DNA from: Candidatus Binatia bacterium
GTDB taxonomy: Bacteria; Desulfobacterota; Binatia; UBA12015
Direction of reading: 5' to 3'
NCBI GenBank assembly: GCA_029243485.1
Contig: JAQWRY010000053.1
Location: forward strand, 1 to 64,000
Length of the DNA: 64,000 nt
The notes beneath the pieces were generated by a model. The model made no database searches, was not told the origin of the DNA, and worked only from the letters and a program-made list of their open reading frames with translations. How positions within the stretch are numbered: the stretch's first letter is position 1; every line of letters starts with the position of its first letter. Below are positions 8,722 through 17,462 of this stretch, piece after piece. The position numbers and the translations under genes are program-made.

Positions 8722-10659
8722 TCAGCCGCCGCCGCGGCGGCCTCGGGCGAGGACGCCCTCCACCCGCCCCTGGAGGACCTCGATGCTCGCCTGAACGAGC
8801 GGATCCTCGCGGCCCTGGCGCTCCAGGCTAACAGTCTCGGCTCGGGCCGCCCCGCCCTCAGATGCGCCGTCGGCGGAGACCGGCTCGAAGCGCAAGGCCT
8901 GGCCGTACTCCGTCGAGATGGCCTCCTCGATCATCTTGCGGGTGTCGGGCTTCATCAGCTCCGCGAGCGCACTCTTGCCCGTCACGGCGATCTTGATGAC
9001 GCCCTCACCGAGGCTAACGACCTGGCTGTAGGCGAGCCGGAAGAACCGAGCGGTCTGCTGCTTTTGCAGCTCCCCCACCACGTCCGTCCAGCGTTTCTGG
9101 ACGACCGGGTCCTCCAGCGGCGTGGGGACCGCGCCGTTCGGCGAAGAAGGCGCCGATCCGGCCGACTGTGGAGGGCTAAACGGGGCCGGTGTCTGGGCCG
9201 GGGCCGACGCAGTCACAGATGCCTTGGGCGTTGCGGCCGGCGCTGCAGTCGGCCGCGCGGGGGCTTCCGTCCGGGGAGCAGATGCCTCAGGCGTTGCGGC
9301 CGGCGGTGCAGACGGCCGCGCGGGGGCTTCGTTCGGAGACGCGGCTGCCGACGCCTGACCTGACGTGGACGCGGGCGCCTGCGGCGCACTCGCGCGGCCT
9401 GCTTGCGGCGCCGGTCCTCCGCGGACGGGCTCGATACGGGGACCCGGCCGCGAACGACCTCCCGGCCCAGACCCGCCGCGCGCGCCGCGCTCCAACGCTT
9501 CCAGACGACCCACGAGCTGATCGAGCGGCACCAGAGGCGTCATGGTGGCCATGCGCAGAACGGTCATCTCCAGCACGAGACGCGGCCTAGGGGAGCGCGC
9601 CACTTCCTCGGATCCGCCGAGGAGGATCCGGAACCAACGCTGCAGGTCCTCCGTGACGAGCCCCTCTCGGGCGGTACCCAGCTCCTCGATTTCGATCCGG
9701 GTGAGGTCGCCCAGGGCCGCCGGCCCGGCGACGACGAGAACTGTGAGGTTCCGGATGCGCTGCAACAGGTCGCCTGCGAATCGCGCGAGGTCCGTGCCCT
9801 GCCCGACGACGCGACCAACGACCTCGATCGCACCGGCGGGATCGTGCGCAGCAATCCGGTCCATGAGCTCACGGACGGCCGCAACATCCGGCAACCCGAG
9901 CGCGAGGCCGACTGCCCCCGCGTCGATGCGCCCATTGCAGAACGCGAGAACCTGGTCGAGGAGCGAGGTCGCATCGCGCAGGCTGCCGCCCGACTCGCGG
10001 GCGATAGCGGCCAACGCTTCGACGTCTGCCTCCATGTTCTCGCCGCGGACCATCGCAGCCAGGGTCTCGACGATCGTGTCGCCGGGGACGGCCCGAAAGT
10101 CGAAGCGCTGACAGCGAGAGAGAATGGTCGACGTGAGCTTCTGCGGTGCCGTGGTCGCGAGAATGAACTTCGCGTGGGCTGGGGGTTCCTCTAGCGTCTT
10201 CAGGAACGCATCGACCGCCTGCTTCGACAGACCGTGCGCCTCATCGATGATGTACACGCGAAAACGACCGGCAGCGGGTTGGTACTTCACCGTCTCGAGC
10301 AGCTCTCGAGTGGCGTCGATCCCGGTCTGCGATGCGGCGTCGACCTCGAGCACGTCGAGCGACCGGCCTTCCGCGATCTCGACGCAGCTCGTGCAGACGT
10401 TGCAGGGCTCGGGCGTCGGGCCCTTCTCGCAGTTCAGGGCCTTCGCGAGGATCCGAGCGGTGGTCGTCTTGCCGACCCCGCGCATGCCACTGAAGACGAA
10501 CGCGTGAGCGAGTCGTCCAGACGAGATGGCGTTCACCAGCGTGCGGGTGACGTGCTCCTGCCCGATGACTTCGGCAAAGGTCTGGGGTCGCGCCCGGCGG
10601 GCGAGAACCTCGTAGAAGTCCGCGCCGCCTCCCGGCGACTTCCCAGATGAATCGAGCAC
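8722..10659 (-). CDS. dnaX: DNA polymerase III subunits gamma and tau
   Basis: DnaX is the clamp-loader ATPase. The family hallmark YEVLARRARPQTFAEVIGQE is followed by Walker A (GMRGVGKTTTARILAKAL), a four-Cys zinc module (CNVCTSC preceded by NCEK), Walker B (YIIDEAHGLSK) and sensor regions. Residues from about 395 form a long Ala/Pro-rich linker before a C-terminal tau domain. The start is uncertain. GTG 10659 is given because the longer GTG at 10689 lies inside the SRP RNA 3' strand. The residues between these starts and the conserved domain are non-conserved, so the true start could differ by some codons. No programmed-frameshift A-tract was seen, so one full-length tau product is likely. 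Confidence 0.93.
   Translation of the reverse strand: MLDSSGKSPGGGADFYEVLARRARPQTFAEVIGQEHVTRTLVNAISSGRLAHAFVFSGMRGVGKTTTARILAKALNCEKGPTPEPCNVCTSCVEIAEGRSLDVLEVDAASQTGIDATRELLETVKYQPAAGRFRVYIIDEAHGLSKQAVDAFLKTLEEPPAHAKFILATTAPQKLTSTILSRCQRFDFRAVPGDTIVETLAAMVRGENMEADVEALAAIARESGGSLRDATSLLDQVLAFCNGRIDAGAVGLALGLPDVAAVRELMDRIAAHDPAGAIEVVGRVVGQGTDLARFAGDLLQRIRNLTVLVVAGPAALGDLTRIEIEELGTAREGLVTEDLQRWFRILLGGSEEVARSPRPRLVLEMTVLRMATMTPLVPLDQLVGRLEALERGARGGSGPGGRSRPGPRIEPVRGGPAPQAGRASAPQAPASTSGQASAAASPNEAPARPSAPPAATPEASAPRTEAPARPTAAPAATPKASVTASAPAQTPAPFSPPQSAGSAPSSPNGAVPTPLEDPVVQKRWTDVVGELQKQQTARFFRLAYSQVVSLGEGVIKIAVTGKSALAELMKPDTRKMIEEAISTEYGQALRFEPVSADGASEGGAARAETVSLERQGREDPLVQASIEVLQGRVEGVLARGRRGGG
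9218..9330 (-). repeat. 63-nt direct repeat in the dnaX linker
   Basis: Two 50-nt near-identical copies (9218-9267 and 9281-9330) repeat with a 63-nt period, equal to 21 codons. They encode an EAPARP-x-AAPAATPxAS-type segment of the tau linker. The repeat is in frame and fits recent tandem duplication in a flexible linker, so linker length may vary between strains. Confidence 0.7.
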
Positions 10660-10666
10660 GTCAGCG

Positions 10667-10766
10667 ATAGCTAGGCACCCCCGCGGCACAGAGAAAAATT
10701 CGGTACCGTTGCTCCCTTCCGGGCCTGGCGGGGTTCGCGACCCCCTCTTGCGCGGGACCTAGCTAT
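10667..10766 (-). ncRNA. ffs: Bacterial signal recognition particle RNA (4.5S-type)
   Basis: The minus strand holds the domain IV hallmark CAGGCCCGGAAGGGAGCAAC, matching the GGAA tetraloop and Ffh-binding internal loop of 4.5S RNA. The ends pair: ATAGCTAGG (10766-10758) with CCTAGCTAT (10675-10667), nine perfect pairs, then CCCGCG with CGCGGG. The result is a single ~100-nt hairpin, the usual size of the short bacterial SRP RNA. It binds Ffh to target nascent membrane proteins. It lies immediately before dnaX, a common context, and its 3' strand contains a possible dnaX start. A weak promoter candidate (TTGCTT, 17 nt, TACGGT at about 10815-10787) precedes it. Confidence 0.92.
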
Positions 10767-10821
10767 CACTCACGTGCCCGTACAAAACCGTACCGCCATC
10801 GCTCGGAGCAAGCAAGGATCC

Positions 10822-11409
10822 TCAATCGCGGGCGCGTAGAACCTGGGCCAGCCGCCAGTGGTAGGTGACTCCGGACCACAGAGCGAGAGCCAGCGCGACC
10901 CAGAGGAAGACCATGCCCGCCGCGTGAAAGTCGATGAGCCAGTATTGGTAGTGCAGCAGCAGAGGCACCAGGGCGACGATCTCGAAGGTCATCTTCGCCT
11001 TGCCGAGGGTTTCGGCTCCAAGCACGATCCCTTCGTCCCGCGCGATGGCCCGCAGGCCGGTCACCGCGACCTCGCGACAGGCGATCACCGCAACAATCCA
11101 CGCGGGCACGCGAGGTTCGCGGGTGAGCCCGCAGAGCATGATCAACGCGCTCAGGATCAGGATCTTGTCGGCGAGCGGATCCAGGAACTTCCCGAGGTTC
11201 GTGACCTGCCCCGATCGCCTCGCGAGGTATCCGTCGAGCCAGTCGCTCAGGCACGCGATGAAGAACGCCAGCGCCGCAAGAACCGATGTCGTGCGATCCG
11301 GCGAGACCAGGAGCCAGATCAAGAGTGGCGCGATCGCCACCCGGCTGAGCGAAATGAGGTTCGGCGCCGTGAGAAGCGGGTTGCGCGGAGGCGGCGCCGG
11401 CACGGTCAC
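10822..11409 (-). CDS. pgsA: CDP-diacylglycerol--glycerol-3-phosphate 3-phosphatidyltransferase
   Basis: PgsA makes phosphatidylglycerophosphate from CDP-diacylglycerol and glycerol-3-phosphate, the committed step to phosphatidylglycerol. The CDP-alcohol phosphotransferase signature DG-x2-AR-x8-G-x3-D-x3-D is complete in DGYLARRSGQVTNLGKFLDP plus LADK. The 195-aa length and about four to five hydrophobic segments fit the family. The GTG start overlaps the stop of the lytic transglycosylase gene (GTGA), so the two are probably translated in sequence. Confidence 0.95.
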   Translation of the reverse strand: MTVPAPPPRNPLLTAPNLISLSRVAIAPLLIWLLVSPDRTTSVLAALAFFIACLSDWLDGYLARRSGQVTNLGKFLDPLADKILILSALIMLCGLTREPRVPAWIVAVIACREVAVTGLRAIARDEGIVLGAETLGKAKMTFEIVALVPLLLHYQYWLIDFHAAGMVFLWVALALALWSGVTYHWRLAQVLRARD

Positions 11410-12110
11410 CGACGAATCCCGCCGGGCTCCCGCAGCGCGTCGTGCAGGTACTCCTGCCGGAACCGGAAGACGCGTCTCAGGTACTCCTGGGTCTCGGCGT
11501 AAGGCGGCACGCCGCCGTGAGACTCCACGGCACCGGGACCCGCGTTATAGGCGGCCAGGGCCAGGTGCACGTCGCCCGAATAGCGATCGATCAGACCACG
11601 CAGGTAAGACGCACCGCCGTTGAGGTTGTCCTGCGGGTGAAACACGTCGCGGACTCCGACCTCGAGGGCCGTCGCGGGCATGAGCTGCATCAGGCCGCGG
11701 GCGCCCGCCCGCGAAACCGCCTGCGGATTGAAGCCCGACTCGGCCCGGACCACCGCGTGCATGAGCGCCGGCTCCAGATCGAACCGGTAGGCGGTGGTCG
11801 CGATCATCTCGCGCATCTCCCGCCCCACCCGAAGCTTCGTCCAGGCCGGCTTCGGGGCCTCCCGCTTCAAACTCAGCAGCGTCAGACGCTGGGACGGTGG
11901 CGCGAAGGCCTTGAACTTCTTGGTCGTCGGCACGTTGGTAAAGTGCTGGACCCCGTTGGGTGCCCGGTACGTGAAGACGTCATCTCCGGGAGCGGTCCCC
12001 GGGCACAGAAGCAAGGCACCGAAAACCGTCAGTGCGGACAGGCTTCGCAGCGTCGTGCCCGACTTACGGCCTCGCTGCGAACCCCTGGTGCTAAAACTTC
12101 CCCCGGCCAT
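11406..12110 (-). CDS. Lytic transglycosylase (SLT family 1) with DUF4124-like N-terminal domain
   Basis: This is a periplasmic or envelope enzyme that cleaves peptidoglycan glycan strands to form 1,6-anhydro ends. From ATG 12110 the 234-aa protein has a signal peptide (LSALTVFGALLLCPGTAPGD), then a short DUF4124-like motif (VFTYRAPNGVQHFTNVP), then an SLT domain. The SLT domain has catalytic Glu in HAVVRAESGFNPQAVS, GLMQLMPATA, and the AYNAGPGAV motif. The reading frame extends upstream to 13031, but that part lies opposite nadB and is not protein-like. It overlaps pgsA by four bases. Confidence 0.93.
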   Translation of the reverse strand: MAGGSFSTRGSQRGRKSGTTLRSLSALTVFGALLLCPGTAPGDDVFTYRAPNGVQHFTNVPTTKKFKAFAPPSQRLTLLSLKREAPKPAWTKLRVGREMREMIATTAYRFDLEPALMHAVVRAESGFNPQAVSRAGARGLMQLMPATALEVGVRDVFHPQDNLNGGASYLRGLIDRYSGDVHLALAAYNAGPGAVESHGGVPPYAETQEYLRRVFRFRQEYLHDALREPGGIRR

Positions 12111-12206
12111 CCCCACGCCCTCCCCTAGACCACACTGCCGAAGGCGCGCTGTCAAATCCATACACCCCCCAGGGTCGCTTTCCCGTCGCTTGCAGGCAGG
12201 AGCAAT

Positions 12207-12221
12207 CCAGCCGTAGGCTGG
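12207..12221. repeat. Inverted repeat upstream of nadB
   Basis: CCAGCC-GTA-GGCTGG is a perfect 6-bp inverted repeat with a 3-nt spacer in the 183-bp divergent region between the transglycosylase gene and nadB. It sits about 72 bases before the nadB ATG. It could be an operator for NAD-biosynthesis control or a small mRNA hairpin. No known regulator site was matched. Confidence 0.35.
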
Positions 12222-12293
12222 CCTTTCGACGTGGCAGCCCAGCAACAGCAGCACGGGGCCGGACCCCGCCGCCGGAACCCGCAAGCGGGTGCC

Positions 12294-13919
12294 ATGCGCC
12301 GTGATTTCGACTTTCTGGTGATCGGCAGCGGGATCGCCGGGCTCTCCTTTGCCCTGGAGGCGGCGGCCTCGGGTAGCGTTTGCGTAGTCACAAAGGACCG
12401 GCTGCCCGAAGGCTCCAGCCAATATGCCCAGGGCGGTGTCGCTACCGTCTGGAGCCCCGATGACTCCTTCGCCTCCCACGCCGCGGACACCGAGAGGGCC
12501 GGGGCCGGATTGTGCCACGCGGACATCGTGGATCTCGTCGTGCGCGAGGGGCCCGAGCGCGTTCGCGAGATGATCGAGCGCGGCACCCGATTCTCGCTGC
12601 GACCGGATGCCGAGGATGCCTACGACGTCGACCTCGGGTTGGAGGGCGGTCACTCGAAGCGACGCATCCTGCACGCGCTCGACGCGACCGGGCGCGAGAT
12701 GATGCGAGCCCTCGTCGAAGCGGTGAACGCCCACCCGGAGATCGTCGTACTCGAGCGCCACATCGCCGTCGACCTGATCGCGAGTTCCAAGTTCAACTTG
12801 CCCGGACCGGACCGATGTTGCGGCGCCTACCTGCTCGACGTCGACTCCGAGCGCATCACCGTCTCGGCGGCGCGCAACACGCTGCTCGCCACCGGCGGTG
12901 CCGGCAAGGTCTACCTCTATACGAGCAACCCGGACGTCGCGAGCGGCGACGGCGTCGCGATGGCGTTTCGCGCGGGTGTTCCCGTCGCGAACATGGAGTT
13001 CATCCAGTTCCACCCGACGTGTTTGTTTCATCCTAAGGCCAAGTCGTTCCTCGTGAGCGAGACCGTGCGCGGCGAAGGTGGCGTTCTCGTTCGACCGGAC
13101 GGGTCACGGTTCATGACCGAGTACGACCAACGCGCGGAACTCGCCCCGCGCGACATCGTCGCGCGCGCGATCGATCAGGAGATGAAGCTGCACGGGTTCG
13201 ACAACGTGTTCCTCGATGTAACCCATTGCGACGCCGCCTTTCTGGAAAGGCGATTCCCGACGATCCTCGAACGCTGCCGCTCCTTCGGCATAGATCCCCT
13301 GCGCGAACCCATCCCCGTCGTGCCGGCGGCGCACTACACCTGCGGAGGCGTGGGGACCGACGCCGATGGCCAAACCCCTCTACCCGGCCTCTACGCAGCC
13401 GGCGAAGTCGCGATGACCGGGCTTCACGGCGCGAATCGCCTGGCATCGAACTCCCTCCTCGAAGGCCTGGTCTTCGGGAGACGCGCCGCCGAGCACGCGA
13501 CCCGTCACCTCGCGGACGTCGATCCGCTCCCCGCCGAGATCCCAGCGTGGAACCCTGGTCGCGCGCGGACGAGCGACGAAGCAGTACTGATCACGCAGAA
13601 GTGGGACGAGATCCGACGGCTCATGTGGAACTACGTCGGGATTCTGCGCAGCGATCTCCGGCTCAGCCGAGCCCGGCAACGGATGGACGTGATCCTCGCC
13701 GAGATCGAGCGCGACTACTGGGACTTCCTGCCGACCGCCGACCTGGTGGAGCTCCGCAATCTCGCGACGGTGGCCGACGTCATCATCGCTTCGGCAAGCC
13801 ACCGGCGCGAAAGCCGGGGGCTCCATTTCAACGTCGATTGCCCCGAGGCGGACGACGAGTGGTGTCGCGATACGGTCCTCGTGCGCGACCCGGCGACCCG
13901 GCGACCCGTCGCCGCGTGA
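12294..13919 (+). CDS. nadB: L-aspartate oxidase
   Basis: NadB oxidises L-aspartate to iminoaspartate with FAD, the first step of de novo NAD synthesis. ATG 12294 is chosen because DFDFLVIGSGIAGLSFALEA, the FAD-binding dinucleotide motif, follows directly. An in-frame GTG at 12231 would add 21 non-conserved residues. The 541-aa protein shows SSQYAQGGVATVW, the active-site region HPTCL with SETVRGEGGVL, and the second FAD contact GLYAAGEVAMTGLHGANRLA with SNSLLEGLVFG. The C-terminal helical domain is present. nadA and nadC are not in the window. The gene is isolated between divergent and convergent neighbours. Confidence 0.96.
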   Translation: MRRDFDFLVIGSGIAGLSFALEAAASGSVCVVTKDRLPEGSSQYAQGGVATVWSPDDSFASHAADTERAGAGLCHADIVDLVVREGPERVREMIERGTRFSLRPDAEDAYDVDLGLEGGHSKRRILHALDATGREMMRALVEAVNAHPEIVVLERHIAVDLIASSKFNLPGPDRCCGAYLLDVDSERITVSAARNTLLATGGAGKVYLYTSNPDVASGDGVAMAFRAGVPVANMEFIQFHPTCLFHPKAKSFLVSETVRGEGGVLVRPDGSRFMTEYDQRAELAPRDIVARAIDQEMKLHGFDNVFLDVTHCDAAFLERRFPTILERCRSFGIDPLREPIPVVPAAHYTCGGVGTDADGQTPLPGLYAAGEVAMTGLHGANRLASNSLLEGLVFGRRAAEHATRHLADVDPLPAEIPAWNPGRARTSDEAVLITQKWDEIRRLMWNYVGILRSDLRLSRARQRMDVILAEIERDYWDFLPTADLVELRNLATVADVIIASASHRRESRGLHFNVDCPEADDEWCRDTVLVRDPATRRPVAA

Positions 13920-13922
13920 AGC

Positions 13923-15347
13923 TCAGGGCTTCGTCTGGGAGGCGTCGAACAGGTGCAGCTGACGCGGCTCCGATTCCTCGGAAACCGGAATCGGGTAGCG
14001 CGCGGTGAAGCAGGCATCGCAGAAGTCGCGCTCGCGGTCGTTATCCTGAAAGGCGTAAAGCCCTTCTTCGCTCAAGTACGCGAGGGAGTCGGCGCCGATG
14101 AACTCCCGGATCTCTTCGACCGAGTTGGAAGAACCGACGAGTTCTCCGCGCGTCGGGGTATCGATCCCATAGTAACAAGGAGAGATCGTCGGCGGTGAGC
14201 AGATCCGCATGTGAACTTCCGCCGCACCCGCCGCGCGCAACATCGCCACGATTTTCTTGCTCGTCGTTCCGCGAACCAGGGAGTCGTCCACGACGACGAC
14301 TCTCTTGCCCTCCATCAACTCCGGCATCGCGTTGAGCTTCACCCGGACACCGAAGTGGCGGATGGAATCGCTCGGCTCGATGAACGTCCGCCCGACGTAG
14401 TGGTTGCGGATCAGCCCCAGCTGGTAAGGGATGCCGGCCTGCTCGGCGTAGCCCAGAGCCGCCGGAACGCCGGAATCGGGGACTGGCGTGACCAGATCGG
14501 CCGGTACTTCGCTCTCGCGCGCCAGCTGTCGACCGAGCTCGTGGCGGACGGAGTAAACGGTGCGATCGAACACTCGACTGTCGGGCCGTGCGAAGTAGAC
14601 GTACTCGAACACGCACCGACGATGAGGCGCCTCGGGAAACGGCTTGAGGCTCTCGAGCCCGTCCTTCGAGATGACGAGCACCTCACCCGGCTCGATCTCC
14701 CGGACGTACTCCGCGTTCATGAGGTCGAGCGCGCAGGTCTCGGAGACGACGACCCAGGCATCCTTCACGCGTCCCAACACCAACGGACGGAAGCCCATCG
14801 GATCTCGTGCGGCGATCAGTTGGTCCTTCGAGAGGAAGACCATCGAGTACGCGCCGCGGATCTTCGTGAGCGCTTTGATGACCTTGTCGACGAGCCGCTC
14901 GCCCGAGGCCTGTGCGATGAGGTGGATCACGACCTCGGTGTCGGAGTTCGACTGGAAGATCGAGCCGGACTCCTCGAGCTCGGCTCGGACTTCGTCTGCG
15001 TCGACGATGTTGCCGTTGTGCGCGACGCCGAGAGCCCCGCCCGAGTACTCGACGACGAGCGGCTGTGCGTTCTTCAGAAGGCTCTCGCCATGCGTGCCGT
15101 AGCGGTTGTGCCCGATGGCCGCAGTGCCGACGAGGCGCTGGATGATCTCGGGACGGAAGATGTCCGCCACGAGGCCCAGCCCGCGATGCGTAATCAGAGC
15201 GTCCCCACGCGAGGACACGATCCCGGAGGACTCCTGGCCGCGATGCTGCAGCGCGTAGAGCGCCAGATAGGCCAGGTTCGCAGCTTCCGGGTGCCCGTAG
15301 ACACCGACAACCGCGCATTCCTCGTTGAATCGATCGTCGCTGTGCAT
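13923..15347 (-). CDS. purF: Amidophosphoribosyltransferase
   Basis: PurF makes 5-phosphoribosylamine from PRPP and glutamine, committing flux to purines. The 474-aa protein begins with a short propeptide ([10 protein letters not shown]) ahead of the N-terminal nucleophile Cys in [10 protein letters not shown]. The glutamine-site motif [11 protein letters not shown] and the PRPP loop [18 protein letters not shown] are intact. Four conserved Cys of the Bacillus-type Fe-S cluster class appear plausible (CVFEY, CSPP, CDAC). The gene follows the PurL-like gene after eight bases. By motif it is fully functional, unlike its two upstream neighbours. Confidence 0.96.
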   Translation of the reverse strand: MHSDDRFNEECAVVGVYGHPEAANLAYLALYALQHRGQESSGIVSSRGDALITHRGLGLVADIFRPEIIQRLVGTAAIGHNRYGTHGESLLKNAQPLVVEYSGGALGVAHNGNIVDADEVRAELEESGSIFQSNSDTEVVIHLIAQASGERLVDKVIKALTKIRGAYSMVFLSKDQLIAARDPMGFRPLVLGRVKDAWVVVSETCALDLMNAEYVREIEPGEVLVISKDGLESLKPFPEAPHRRCVFEYVYFARPDSRVFDRTVYSVRHELGRQLARESEVPADLVTPVPDSGVPAALGYAEQAGIPYQLGLIRNHYVGRTFIEPSDSIRHFGVRVKLNAMPELMEGKRVVVVDDSLVRGTTSKKIVAMLRAAGAAEVHMRICSPPTISPCYYGIDTPTRGELVGSSNSVEEIREFIGADSLAYLSEEGLYAFQDNDRERDFCDACFTARYPIPVSEESEPRQLHLFDASQTKP

Positions 15348-15355
15348 GGTCTCCT

Positions 15356-17455
15356 TCAGATCCCGCCGAGTCGTTCGGCTAGGGCCCCATTCCAGATATC
15401 GAGAAGCTCGTCCAGCGTGAGACCGATCAACTCCCCGAACTCTAACACGCCGGTCGAAACCTCGCCGATTTGAGAGAATGGAAGCTCAGCCTCGTCGGCC
15501 AACTCGCGCAAGGCAGCCAGGTGTTCTCGCGCGACGGAGACGACCACTCGAGCCTGGCTTTCTGCAAACAGCCACGCATCGGGCCGCATCCCCTCATCGA
15601 TCGAGATACGCGCTCCGCACGGCGCGAGACCATCGGGAGTGGCGCAGCAGGAGCCCACGATCGACAGCGCAAGACCACCCGCGCCTACGTTCCGCGCGGA
15701 TTTGAGGAACCCTACCGCCCTCGCAGCCGATACGACGCTGTTTACCGACCGCTCCGACCCGAAGTCGACCCATGGAGGATTCCCGTCCACGGCCCCGTGC
15801 AGGTAGGCCGCGAACTCGCTGCCGGCGACTTCCTCTCGCGATCGGCCCAGCAGGATGATGACGTCGCCCTCGTCCTTGAACCACGGGGTGAGCGGCGGTC
15901 CCTCGAGCGTGCCGAGGAACGCCAAGCCGGGGGTCACCGGTGTCGCGCCGTGATCGTCGTGGCCCGCGGGGCTCGTCGTGAGCGCGAGGCACGGCAGCGC
16001 GAAGGCGAGCGCGGCGTCGCGGAGGCCCGCGAGGCCCTGTTCGGCCCGTTTTCGTACGTCCGGTTCATGACTCGCTCCGAAGCTCGTGCCGCCGACCAGA
16101 GCACGCGGTGTCGCCCCACACGCCACGAGCCGCCGCACGCCTTCGCACACGGCGATGCAGAACCCGACGTACGGGTCCAAGGCCGCGAAGCGGGGATTTC
16201 CGCTCGTCGCGATCGCTACGACGCGACCCGCCGCCGGTGTCCGGAGAGCCGCGGTGCCGCCCCCAGGCCCAGGGTGCAACACCGTCGAACCGCCCGCGAA
16301 GGAATCAAAGCGCTGATAGAGCCGTTGGCGCGACGCCAAGTTCGGGGCGCGCAGCATCCGGCGCAGCGCGTCTTCGTAGTCCTCGGGCTCGGGGAGTTCC
16401 TCCAGCCGGAGGTCATCAGAGGAGCCACTGTCGTCGGGCTCGCTGCGCTCACTCGGCGTCTCGAGCGGCTCGCGCACCGCGACGGCCGGCAAGACCGTGC
16501 GGGCCTCGCCCGAGGGCGGGCCGACGGAAATCGTCTGTGCCTCGCAGAGGGTCCCCAGCACGGCGAGCATGGCGCCGCGAACGGCCGCGACATGGCCCAC
16601 GTCGTCAACGGCCGCTTCGGGCACGATGAGGAGGATGCTGCGCGCGGGGTCCGGACGTGAGCGCTCCAGCGCCTTCTCCGGGTGCGCCGGGTCGTGTTCC
16701 AATGGGGTGAGATCGAGCCCGAGGTCGCCGATTGCGGCGATGGCAGCGCGCAGCGGCACATCGCTGCTCGTGGGGAGTGCCAGGAACGGAATCTCCCGGT
16801 CGACCAGTCCCACCCGCACCCGATCCAGCGCGCGCCCGGCGACGGCCACGAGCTTGTCGCCCGCGATCGGCGATCGGCTTGGAACCGCGAGGTCCCCTGC
16901 GTCGCACCATCCGATCGCGACGGAGTCCACGAGTAACGAGTGCCCGTACTCGGGATCGAAGCAGATCTCGGCTCCGAGCGTCGCCACGCCCTCCCCACTC
17001 GCGTGGGCCGACAACGCTTCGATTGCCGAGCGCAGCCCCGCGCGGGTCGCATCGTTGTCCGGAAGCGCGCAGTGCACGACCGCGTGGAGCGCGAGCGGCC
17101 GAACGCCCACCGCGACGAGCTTCGCGAGTGTGGCGGCGATGCCGTCGCGAAGATCGAGCGACGCGGGCGCATCGACGTGCACCCTCGAATCCACCGAGAC
17201 CGCCACCGCCCCCTCGCTACCGATGGACAGGAAGCCCACCTCTGCCCCGGGGGCGCGATCCACCCCGTCCCACGGCGTCGCGAGCAGCCGGCGAGCAGCC
17301 GGCAACCGGCGCAACTCGGCCGCCGGGGGGCAAAGCCAGAGCATGAGGTCGCGCTCCGCATTCGTCGCCGGACGCTCCAGGGCCTCCTCCAACCGTCCGA
17401 GCAGAGTCCCGCGTGGTGCCTCGGTGAGAGGCGTCGTGGCTTTCGATCCTCGCAC
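15356..17455 (-). CDS. Diverged PurL-like protein (AIR synthase-related), probable loss of FGAM synthase motifs
   Basis: The length (699 aa) and the second half resemble small Pur[53 protein letters not shown]. The first half is degenerate. The linker motif usually reading MWSEHCSYK is [13 protein letters not shown] at residues 38-50. The ATP/metal motif ESHNHPS is DSRVHVD near residue 90. The CLNFGNP loop is GTSFGAS. GTG 17455 was chosen because it lies seven bases after the PurQ-like stop. The family reaction (FGAR + ATP + NH3 to FGAM) therefore looks doubtful here. It could be a regulatory paralogue, a scaffold, or an enzyme with altered chemistry. purS is absent from the cluster. Confidence 0.8.
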   Translation of the reverse strand: MRGSKATTPLTEAPRGTLLGRLEEALERPATNAERDLMLWLCPPAAELRRLPAARRLLATPWDGVDRAPGAEVGFLSIGSEGAVAVSVDSRVHVDAPASLDLRDGIAATLAKLVAVGVRPLALHAVVHCALPDNDATRAGLRSAIEALSAHASGEGVATLGAEICFDPEYGHSLLVDSVAIGWCDAGDLAVPSRSPIAGDKLVAVAGRALDRVRVGLVDREIPFLALPTSSDVPLRAAIAAIGDLGLDLTPLEHDPAHPEKALERSRPDPARSILLIVPEAAVDDVGHVAAVRGAMLAVLGTLCEAQTISVGPPSGEARTVLPAVAVREPLETPSERSEPDDSGSSDDLRLEELPEPEDYEDALRRMLRAPNLASRQRLYQRFDSFAGGSTVLHPGPGGGTAALRTPAAGRVVAIATSGNPRFAALDPYVGFCIAVCEGVRRLVACGATPRALVGGTSFGASHEPDVRKRAEQGLAGLRDAALAFALPCLALTTSPAGHDDHGATPVTPGLAFLGTLEGPPLTPWFKDEGDVIILLGRSREEVAGSEFAAYLHGAVDGNPPWVDFGSERSVNSVVSAARAVGFLKSARNVGAGGLALSIVGSCCATPDGLAPCGARISIDEGMRPDAWLFAESQARVVVSVAREHLAALRELADEAELPFSQIGEVSTGVLEFGELIGLTLDELLDIWNGALAERLGGI

Positions 17456-17462
17456 GTCGGCC

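Noticed and set aside
8722-10659. Programmed frameshift producing a short gamma form of DnaX
   Set aside because: No A-rich slippery heptamer with a following hairpin was seen in the expected region.
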